Below are positions 7,629-11,974 of a stretch of DNA of 11,974 nucleotides, in pieces (the stretch's first letter is position 1; each line of letters starts with the position of its first letter). The notes under the pieces are model-generated. The model was not told the DNA's origin. It was given only the letters and a program-made list of their open reading frames with translations, and searched no databases. The stretch covers positions 1 to 11,974 of the forward strand of contig JAJYYT010000028.1 in the NCBI GenBank assembly GCA_021800645.1, given 5' to 3'. Source of the stretch: Actinomycetes bacterium (GTDB lineage Bacteria; Actinomycetota; Acidimicrobiia; Acidimicrobiales; RAAP-2). Both the position numbers and the translations under genes were made by a program.

Positions 7629-7934
7629 TCAGCGGCGGCGCTGGAGGAGCCAGGCGGCTTCCAAGGCGTCCTCGATGGCCCCCGGATCACCCGCCGACAG
7701 GTCGGCAACGACCATCATGTGCTTGCGGAACCGCGCCGGGACGCTGAAGGTCCCGGGGAAGGCCGCGAGGAGCTGGTCGCGAAGGTCGAAGGCGCAGCGG
7801 ATGACCACGTGGCGGTCGTCCAGCTGCCGGGCGACGACGCGGCCGCGGTACCGCCACTCCGTCAGCCCGTCGATGACGGTGCGGCGCACCCCGTCGAGGG
7901 TCGCCGCGAGCTCGGCGACGTCGTCGACCGTCAT
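7629..7934 (-). CDS. MmcQ/YjbR family protein
   Basis: The 101-residue protein has the YjbR/MmcQ pattern: a helical N-terminus (VAELAATLDGVRRTVIDGLTEW), a short strand pair (RGRVVARQLDDRHVVIRCAF), then LRDQLLAAFPGTFSVPARFRKHMMVVADL and a closing helix EDALEAAWLLQ. Such proteins have a CyaY-like fold and are often about 110 residues; some bind DNA, but the biochemical role is not established. GAAGGGAAG stands just before the ATG at 7934. The ATG overlaps the TGA of a small upstream frame as ATGA. It is probably the last gene of a minus-strand unit beginning with the quinone oxidoreductase. The family call is good; I cannot give a function. Confidence 0.82.
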   Translation of the reverse strand: MTVDDVAELAATLDGVRRTVIDGLTEWRYRGRVVARQLDDRHVVIRCAFDLRDQLLAAFPGTFSVPARFRKHMMVVADLSAGDPGAIEDALEAAWLLQRRR

Positions 7935-8062
7935 CGTCTCTTCCCTTCCGTCCTGCTGGGCGGGCCCGCCGGCGTCACGCCGAGGGGCGCTGCTTCTCCA
8001 GTGCGCGTGCGACGCGCTCGGCGGGCTGGCGGACGGTGCGCAACCCCTATGGGAAGGGTCAC
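7931..8062 (-). CDS. Possible 43-residue coupled small ORF, hypothetical
   Basis: A GTG at 8062 lies 5 bases after a strong GAGGAGG. The frame runs 43 codons and its TGA overlaps the yjbR ATG as ATGA. The start also overlaps the stop of the preceding 25-codon frame as GTGA. The predicted peptide is rich in Arg, Pro and Thr with no recognisable domain, and its third positions are not clearly better than chance for this GC content. It may only be a coupling leader for yjbR, or no gene at all. Confidence 0.22.
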   Translation of the reverse strand: MTLPIGVAHRPPARRARRTRTGEAAPLGVTPAGPPSRTEGKRR

Positions 8063-8136
8063 GTCGGCCTCCTCGTGGCGTCGCGCGCGGGCTTGTGGGC
8101 GCTGAACGTGACGACGTCGTCGGCGACCGTGCTCAC
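7975..8136 (-). pseudogene. Tiny ORF or small broken gene after the quinone oxidoreductase
   Basis: A GTG at 8136 overlaps the oxidoreductase TGA as GTGA and opens 25 codons (to 8059), all 25 ending in G or C, which looks like real coding sequence. The peptide begins MSTVADDVVTFSAHKPARD and has no domain I know. In the same frame, after a TGA (8059-8061) and a TAG (8047-8049), another clean stretch of about 23 codons runs to a TGA at 7975-7977, reading RTVRQPAERVARALEKQRPS. Together this fits a ~53-residue gene broken by two nearby in-frame stops, or a real 25-residue peptide followed by chance. Sequencing error around 8047-8061 is also possible. Confidence 0.35.
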
Positions 8137-9083
8137 GAGCCGCCGGCGACGAGCACGAGCTTCCCGAGCTTCCTCCCCTCGGTGAACCGGTCGTAGGCGG
8201 CGGCCGCCTCGGCGAGCGGGTAGGTGCCCAAGACCGGGACGCGGACCCGGCCCGTCGCAAGGAGCGGGAGGACGTGCGCGCGCACGGCAGCGGCGACGGC
8301 GGCCTTCTCGACGCGGCTTCGTGCCCGAAGGGTCGAGCCGCCGATCGTCGCGCGCGTGGCCATGAGGACGCGCAGATCGAGCTCGATGCGCGAGCCGCTC
8401 CCCACGCCGATCACCGCGACGCGCGCGCCGGTCGCAAGGGCGCCGAGGGCCTGGGGGAGCGACGCTGCGCCCACGAGCTCGAGGACCACGTCGTAGGGAC
8501 CGTGGGCGCCGACCTCGTCGGCGCCGATCACCTCGTGGGCGCCGAGGGCGCCGACCTCCTCACGGCGCGCCTCGTCGCGCACCGAGGCGACGACCGTCGC
8601 GCCTGCGGCCGCAGCGAGCTGGACGGCGGCGACGCCGACCCCGCCGGCCGCGCCGGTGACCAAGAGGCGGTCGCCGACAGAGAGGCCGCAGCGCGTGAAG
8701 AGCGCGTCGTAGGCGGTGGAGAAGACCTCGGGGAAGCCGCCGGCCTCGGCCCAGGGGACCGGGTCAGGGATGGGGAGCAGGTGGGTCTCCTCGACGACCG
8801 CCATGGTGGCCTGGGCGCCTCCCGCGACGAGCGCCATGACGCGGTCGCCGGGGCGCGCGGCCTGCACGCGTGCGCCCACGCCGATCACCTCGCCTGCGAG
8901 CTCGAGTCCCAAGACGTCCGGCGGCGCACCGGGCGGCGCGGGGTACTGACCGCGGCGCTGGAGCATGTCCGCGCCGTTGAGCCCCGCCGCGCGCACCGAG
9001 ACCAGGACCTCGGTGTCGCCGGGGACCGGGTCGGGGCGCCCCTCGAGCCGGAGCGCTCCGTTGTCGACGACGACCGCATGCAT
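8133..9083 (-). CDS. Zinc-independent MDR family quinone/NADPH oxidoreductase
   Basis: The 316-residue protein is a medium-chain dehydrogenase/reductase of the QOR type. The GroES-like N-terminal domain (about 1-115) shows VLVSVRAAGLNGADMLQRRG, then YPAPPGAPPDVLGLELAGEV and RPGDRVMALVAGG. The Rossmann domain has VTGAAGGVGVAAVQLA at 142-157, the NADPH motif of this subfamily. The Cys and His zinc ligands of alcohol dehydrogenases are absent, as in QOR, where a substrate pocket with Asn36 (GLNGAD) is typical. It resembles the PIG3/QorA group, which reduces quinones or alkenals one electron pair at a time. The ATG at 9083 was chosen because GAGGAGG stands about 10 bases upstream and the fold starts at once. 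It heads a minus-strand unit toward yjbR and diverges from the HAD phosphatase. The physiological substrate is unknown. Confidence 0.9.
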   Translation of the reverse strand: MHAVVVDNGALRLEGRPDPVPGDTEVLVSVRAAGLNGADMLQRRGQYPAPPGAPPDVLGLELAGEVIGVGARVQAARPGDRVMALVAGGAQATMAVVEETHLLPIPDPVPWAEAGGFPEVFSTAYDALFTRCGLSVGDRLLVTGAAGGVGVAAVQLAAAAGATVVASVRDEARREEVGALGAHEVIGADEVGAHGPYDVVLELVGAASLPQALGALATGARVAVIGVGSGSRIELDLRVLMATRATIGGSTLRARSRVEKAAVAAAVRAHVLPLLATGRVRVPVLGTYPLAEAAAAYDRFTEGRKLGKLVLVAGGS

Positions 9084-9175
9084 CCGCTTGGGACCTCCTC
9101 GTGGGCTCGTGCGCGTTCTTAGCCCAGCCTGCACGACACAGCTTGGGGCGCGCCATTGGAGCGCGTGCGAGGACG

Positions 9176-9233
9176 CGGAGCCGGCATGCGCCTCGTTGCG
9201 GCGTCCCTCGGACGCCGAGCGCACGAGGCTCCG
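9176..9233. ncRNA. Strong stem-loop in the qor/hxpB divergent region, possible structured RNA
   Basis: CGGCGTCC (9199-9206) pairs with GGACGCCG (9210-9217) around a 3-base loop. Outside it GCCTCGT (9190-9196) pairs with ACGAGGC (9223-9229), with a small internal loop. CGGA (9176-9179) can pair with TCCG (9230-9233), and CGGAGCC/GGCTCCG is an alternative outer pairing. That is 15 to 19 base pairs in 58 bases. It lies about 110 bases upstream of the quinone oxidoreductase start and upstream of the hxpB -10, so it could be a leader structure, a small RNA or a protein site. No known RNA family is recognised. Confidence 0.35.
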
Positions 9234-9340
9234 GCGCTGCTCGCAACCAAGCGGCTGGTGAGGGTGCCTCGCTCCGCCGACGTGGGCCGCCGCGCCGGGC
9301 TCGGGCGCTCGGGCTCGGGCCCCGTCTTCGTCGGCGTCCG

Positions 9341-9346
9341 TAGAGT
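9341..9346 (+). promoter_or_regulatory. -10 box for the HAD phosphatase gene
   Basis: TAGAGT fits TANNNT and is preceded by CG as in the other -10 boxes of this window. It would start transcription near 9353, giving a leader of about 25 bases that contains the purine run AGGAGGAGGAGG (9364-9375). No clear -35 is seen. Confidence 0.35.
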
Positions 9347-9378
9347 GGGCGGGCCAAGGAGCGAGGAGGAGGAGGCGC

Positions 9379-10230
9379 GTGGCCGTCTGCAACCCGCAAT
9401 CGCCGTTCGACGCGGCGATCTTCGACATGGACGGGCTCCTCGTCGACTCGGAGCCCTTGTGGCACGAGGCGGAGGTGGAGGTGCTCGGCGGCCTCGGGGT
9501 GCCGATCGCCCAGGGCGACGCGCGCGAGACCAAGGGCGTGTTCGTGCGCGAGGTGACGCGCCTGTGGTACGGGAGGCACCCCTGGGAGGGGCCTTCGACC
9601 GACGAGGTCGCGACCCGGATCGTCGACCGGGTGATCGAGCTCATCGCCCAGGAAGGGCGGCTCCAGCCGGGCGTGGACAAGGCGATCTCGCTGTGCAGGG
9701 ACCACGGGCTCGCGCTCGCCGTCGCGTCGTCCTCCGAGCACCGGCTGATCGGCTTCGTCCTCGAGCGCTTCGGGCTCGCCGGGCAGTTCCGCTTCGCCCA
9801 CTCGGCCGAGGAGGAGCCCTACGGCAAGCCCCACCCCGCGGTCTTCCTCACCACCGCAGAGCGCCTCGGGGTCGCCCCCGAGCGCTGCCTCGTATGGGAG
9901 GACGCGCCCGCGGGGGTGCTCGCGGCGAAGGCCGCCCGCATGGCCTGCATCGCGGTGCCCGCGCCCCAAGAGCGCGACCAGCCCGTGTTCGGCATCGCCG
10001 ACGCGGTGCTCTCGTCCCTCGAGGAGGCCGACGAGGCGCTCTGGCGCCGTCTCGTCTCCGCGCGGGCAGCCGAGGAGGTCGGCGGGAGCCAGCAGGTCGG
10101 GGAGGGTGGCCCTCAGGCCGAGCCGGGGTGTGTCGAGCCGGGGGGTGTCGAGCCGGGGGGTGTCGAGCCGGGGTCTGTCGAGCCGGGGGCTGTCGGCCCA
10201 GCCACTGTCTGCACGCCGCGGAGCCAGTGA
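9379..10230 (+). CDS. hxpB: HAD family sugar-phosphate phosphatase, HxpB (YniC)-like, with a repeat-rich tail
   Basis: The first ~225 residues track E. coli YniC/HxpB closely from memory: AAIFDMDGLLVDSEPLW with nucleophile Asp16 and acid/base Asp18, the LWYGRHPWEGPS cap segment, VASSSE with Ser117, YGKPHP with Lys150, and WEDAPAGVLAAKAARM with Glu174-Asp175. HxpB hydrolyses hexitol phosphates and 2-deoxyglucose 6-phosphate; Mg2+ is the cofactor. The GTG at 9379 follows AGGAGGAGGAGG at 9364-9375 and the first motif comes at residue 11. The family is about 220 residues; here about 50 extra follow, including five EPGxV pentapeptides (248-272). The tail overlaps the end of the convergent ATPase gene by 118 bases and is probably not needed for catalysis. 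The substrate is inferred by resemblance only. Confidence 0.88.
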   Translation: MAVCNPQSPFDAAIFDMDGLLVDSEPLWHEAEVEVLGGLGVPIAQGDARETKGVFVREVTRLWYGRHPWEGPSTDEVATRIVDRVIELIAQEGRLQPGVDKAISLCRDHGLALAVASSSEHRLIGFVLERFGLAGQFRFAHSAEEEPYGKPHPAVFLTTAERLGVAPERCLVWEDAPAGVLAAKAARMACIAVPAPQERDQPVFGIADAVLSSLEEADEALWRRLVSARAAEEVGGSQQVGEGGPQAEPGCVEPGGVEPGGVEPGSVEPGAVGPATVCTPRSQ

Positions 10231-11330
10231 GCGAGGTACGGGTCCACGACCCGGTAGCGGCCGTCGCGGCGCACCACGAGCTCGGCCGACTCGAGCGCCT
10301 CGACGGCGCGCTTGACCGACGCGCCCGAGGCCAGCCCCGCTCGACGCGCGAACCGCGCGGAGAAGAGCGGCAGGTCGCCAGGCGACGCGATGCCCATCAG
10401 CACGCGGGCCTGTGCTGGCGTGAGCGACGCGAGCCGGTCGGCGAAGGCGTTGGACTCGTGGGCCACCCCCTCCTCGAAGGCTCGGGCCACCACCTCGGGC
10501 GTGATCTCGCCGGGCGCGAGGTTGTACGCCTCCCACGCGAGCCGCTGGATGTCGTTGGGGACGGGACCGGCGAGCGCGACCAGCGAGCTGGCCGCACCGT
10601 CGCGCATGGGCTTGCCGGCCGTCGACGCGGAGGTCTCGAGGAACGCCACCATCTCGTCTTCGGGGATCGGGCCGAGCGCGAGCCGCTCGGCCATGCCGTA
10701 GAGCGGAGCCTGGCGCGAGAAGACGAGCGCCTCCATGAGGTGCTGCTGGGAGCCCGCGAGGACGAGCGAGACGTGCGGGTGCTCGTCGGCCAAGCCCTTC
10801 AAGAGGTCGGGCAGGTGGGCGCCGTGGCGCACGATCGCCTGGAACTCGTCGAGCACCAGCGCGGCAGGCCGACGCGTGGCTTCTTCGTCGAGCAGCCGGT
10901 AGACGTCTTCGATCACCACGTCGGCGTCCTTTTGGCGCAGGTCGCCGAAGGCGAACATCGGGCGCCCCTCGTCGTCGATCGAGATGCGCGGCCGGAGCCG
11001 CAGCCTCTTGGAGAACTCGACGATCGCCTGGGTCGAGCGGTGCCAGCGCGCGCCGGGGACCCGGTAGACGCCGGCCGCGAGCCGGGACGCGAGCGTGTCG
11101 ACGTCCCGGCACAAGAGCACGTTGGTCGCGACGAGCGCGGCTGCGGGGTCGCTCCGTGCGAGCTCCTGCTCGGCGCGCCCCAGGAGCGAGGTCTTGCCGT
11201 AGCGGCGCGGGGAGGCGACGACCACGTTGACCCCGCCGCGTACCCAGGCGACGAGGAGCGCGGTCTCCTGCTCGCGCCCGGTGAAGGCGAGCCCGCTGAC
11301 CGGGCCGCCGAAAGAGAACGGGTTGGGCAT
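10113..11330 (-). CDS. Archaeal-type P-loop ATPase with C-terminal winged helix
   Basis: The 405-residue protein begins MPNPFSFGGPVSGLAFTGRE, the usual opening of the ATPase family first found in archaea (PF01637-like). It has Walker A ASPRRYGKTSLL (39-50, Lys46, Thr47), Walker B ALVLDEFQ (157-164), a sensor-like LVLAGSQQ (190-196), a helical lid (about 220-290), and a winged helix (about 300-365) with LTPAQARVLMGIA and ending in DPYLAHWLR. Such proteins are STAND-like ATPases of unknown target. I chose the ATG at 11330, not the GTG at 11363, because it matches the family N-terminus and a -10 box ends 6 bases before it, predicting a leaderless mRNA. The last ~30 residues are PGST repeats shared with the opposing hxpB tail. 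The role is unknown; a transcription or stress function is only a guess. Confidence 0.88.
   Translation of the reverse strand: MPNPFSFGGPVSGLAFTGREQETALLVAWVRGGVNVVVASPRRYGKTSLLGRAEQELARSDPAAALVATNVLLCRDVDTLASRLAAGVYRVPGARWHRSTQAIVEFSKRLRLRPRISIDDEGRPMFAFGDLRQKDADVVIEDVYRLLDEEATRRPAALVLDEFQAIVRHGAHLPDLLKGLADEHPHVSLVLAGSQQHLMEALVFSRQAPLYGMAERLALGPIPEDEMVAFLETSASTAGKPMRDGAASSLVALAGPVPNDIQRLAWEAYNLAPGEITPEVVARAFEEGVAHESNAFADRLASLTPAQARVLMGIASPGDLPLFSARFARRAGLASGASVKRAVEALESAELVVRRDGRYRVVDPYLAHWLRGVQTVAGPTAPGSTDPGSTPPGSTPPGSTHPGSA
10116..10194. repeat. 15-bp tandem repeat, five copies, read in both directions
   Basis: Five near-identical 15-bp units (consensus around GTCGAGCCGGGGGGT) fill this stretch. 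On the plus strand they encode five EPGxV units at the end of the HAD phosphatase (10120-10194). On the minus strand they encode PGST-type units at the end of the ATPase (residues ~381-405, 10116-10190). The unit is a multiple of three, so expansion or loss keeps both frames. Confidence 0.9.
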
Positions 11331-11336
11331 TCGCCG

Positions 11337-11342
11337 AGTGTA
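11337..11342 (-). promoter_or_regulatory. -10 box of a predicted leaderless promoter for the ATPase gene
   Basis: On the minus strand this reads TACACT and ends 6 bases before the ATG at 11330. Transcription would start at or near the ATG, and no ribosome binding site is visible there. GTGACG lies about 15 bases upstream as a poor -35. Confidence 0.42.
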
Positions 11343-11347
11343 CTCAT

Positions 11348-11371
11348 CTGCGAATCGCGTCACTGCGAATC
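11348..11371 (-). repeat. 9-bp direct repeat over the ATPase promoter, possible operator
   Basis: CTGCGAATC occurs at 11348-11356 and 11363-11371, a 15-bp step. The first copy lies in the spacer and the second over the expected -35 of the ATPase promoter. The first copy also forms GCGA-A-TCGC. This placement suits a repressor or activator site. Binding by the ATPase's own winged helix is conceivable but not shown. Confidence 0.45.
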
Positions 11372-11425
11372 CATCTTTTGAGGGTTGCCGAGCGCGGGCA
11401 CGTCGGCCGAGGGGTGGGGCGGGTC

Positions 11426-11449
11426 CGGGCAGGAGAGCGGGCAGGAGAG
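11426..11449. repeat. 12-bp perfect tandem duplication upstream of ileS
   Basis: CGGGCAGGAGAG at 11426-11437 is repeated exactly at 11438-11449. It lies in the 240-base gap between the divergent ATPase and ileS genes. No function is evident. Confidence 0.85.
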
Positions 11450-11475
11450 ACGGTCGTCGTCACTGACCGAGGGCA

Positions 11476-11518
11476 GCTTCGTGGTGACGGCTTCGTGGTG
11501 ACGGGCTTCGTGGTGACG
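11476..11518. repeat. Three-copy 14-15 bp tandem repeat upstream of ileS
   Basis: GCTTCGTGGTGACG occurs at 11476-11489, 11490-11503 and 11505-11518, the last step being 15. It stands about 90 bases before the ileS start. Such arrays can bind a regulator, or can be simple slippage products. No T-box core is seen here. Confidence 0.85.
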
Positions 11519-11587
11519 GTCGTGCGCCGCACCGAGCTGCGCCGGGGGAGGCCGCGCGGGGCCCACAGGCCCCCCTGGGCCGCCCGG

Positions 11588-11593
11588 TAGGCT
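11588..11593 (+). promoter_or_regulatory. -10 box for ileS
   Basis: TAGGCT fits TANNNT and is preceded by CGG. It ends 10 bases before the ATG at 11604, predicting a very short leader (0-4 bases). No Shine-Dalgarno sequence is present, so ileS is probably leaderless or nearly so. Confidence 0.4.
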
Positions 11594-11603
11594 CACGGGA
11601 CCG

Positions 11604-11918
11604 ATGTTCCGTCCGCTGCCGACCGACGCCGATTTCGTCGCCCTCGAGACCGAGGAGCTCGAGCGCTGGCGCACGCACCGGGTCTTCGAGCGCTCGGTGG
11701 CGCAGCGAAAGGGCGCGCAGCCCTGGGTCTTCTACGAGGGCCCCCCGACCGCCAACAACCGTCCGGGTCTCCACCACGTCTGGGCCCGTGTGTACAAGGA
11801 CCTCTTCTGCCGTTACCGCACGATGCGCGGGTTCCTCGTGGAGCGCCGCGCCGGCTGGGACACCCACGGCCTCCCCGTCGAGGTCGATGACGAAGGCGTT
11901 CTGGGCAGTGGCAAATGA
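11604..11918 (+). CDS. ileS: Isoleucyl-tRNA synthetase, N-terminal fragment, broken near 11886
   Basis: The first 94 residues are clearly IleS: VFYEGPPTANNRPGLHHVWAR contains the class I HIGH-type signature as GLHH, followed by YKDLFCRYRTMRGFLVERRAGWDTHGLPVEV. The NxRPGxHHV form and the RRAGWDTHGLPVE string are typical of eukaryotic-type (type 2) IleS, common in actinobacteria and linked to mupirocin tolerance. From memory the next residues should be close to EVEKELGISGK; here the frame reads DDEGVLGSGK and stops at 11916-11918, and the composition changes at the same place. A full IleS is about 1000 residues or more, so this is either an interrupted gene or a contig join. It is essential in all cells, so a true interruption would need a second copy. 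The ATG is supported by the adjacent -10 box and the normal N-terminus. Confidence 0.85.
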   Translation: MFRPLPTDADFVALETEELERWRTHRVFERSVAQRKGAQPWVFYEGPPTANNRPGLHHVWARVYKDLFCRYRTMRGFLVERRAGWDTHGLPVEVDDEGVLGSGK

Positions 11919-11974
11919 TTCTTCCCAGGTGAGCGGCTACACAAACATCAGGGCGCTTGATGCAGGGGCATATC
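11886..11974 (+). other. Foreign-looking tail with an open partial frame
   Basis: These 89 bases are about 55% GC against roughly 70% or more in the rest of the right block, with A/T-ending codons. A frame from ATG 11887 stays open for 29 codons to the edge and begins MTKAFWAVANDSSQ. It ends in RALDAGAY, a string also typical of HpcH/HpaI aldolases (LDAGAYGV), which is a weak hint only. No terminal inverted repeat of an insertion sequence is recognised. Confidence 0.4.

Noticed and set aside
8764..11112. Minus-strand 782-codon frame across qor, hxpB and the ATPase
   Set aside because: It runs through three recognisable genes on other frames and has only Arg/Pro/Gly-rich sequence.
11331..11363. 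GTG at 11363 as the ATPase start
   Set aside because: The added 11 residues are outside the family N-terminus, and the -10 box lies downstream of this GTG, which would exclude it from the mRNA.
9156..11381. Plus-strand 741-codon frame
   Set aside because: Overlaps hxpB in another frame and the ATPase antisense; no domain is seen.
11476..11518. CRISPR array
   Set aside because: Copies are 14-15 bp and directly adjacent, without spacers.
11364..11603. T-box riboswitch before ileS
   Set aside because: No GGTGG(T/C)ACCGCG-type core or specifier-like stem could be found by eye.

Overview
The window is very GC-rich. It has mostly G/C third codon positions, GTG as well as ATG starts, and TANNNT -10 boxes sitting right before genes that lack a Shine-Dalgarno sequence. 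With a mycothiol-type PIG-L deacetylase, a PucR regulator and a eukaryotic-type IleS, this points to a high-GC actinobacterium. An Acidimicrobiia-like lineage is my guess, from style rather than proof.

Left block (1-3719, plus strand): a tight three-gene operon of a D-aminopeptidase of family M55 (3' end only), a CocE/NonD S15-type alpha/beta hydrolase, and a PucR-type regulator whose ATG overlaps the hydrolase stop (ATGA). It reads as a peptide or amide hydrolysis module with its own regulator. A 423-base convergent gap (3720-4142) with hairpins and no convincing gene follows.

Middle block (4143-7480): a minus-strand ECF sigma factor of 712 residues. Only the first ~185 are sigma; the rest is a hydrophobic segment, long Ser/Thr/Ala-rich linkers and a Cys-containing beta-rich domain, which suggests a membrane-tethered sigma that senses outside the cell. 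A divergent region separates it from a PIG-L (MshB/Mca-like) deacetylase whose mRNA looks leaderless and which ends in a perfect hairpin.

Right block (7629-11603): a minus-strand set runs from a quinone oxidoreductase through one or two tiny ORFs to a YjbR/MmcQ protein, linked by 4-nt stop/start overlaps. Divergent from it is an HxpB-like HAD phosphatase, with a strong stem-loop in the gap between them. The HAD gene converges on an archaeal-type P-loop ATPase, and their 3' ends overlap by 118 bases across a 15-bp tandem repeat translated on both strands. The ATPase promoter carries a 9-bp direct repeat.

Right end (11604-11974): the start of isoleucyl-tRNA synthetase is clear up to residue 94, then homology stops abruptly. 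The last ~89 bases are about 55% GC and unrelated to ileS. This is either an insertion into an essential gene or a chimeric contig end, and is the first thing to check.

I saw no CRISPR array, rRNA, tRNA or intact insertion sequence.
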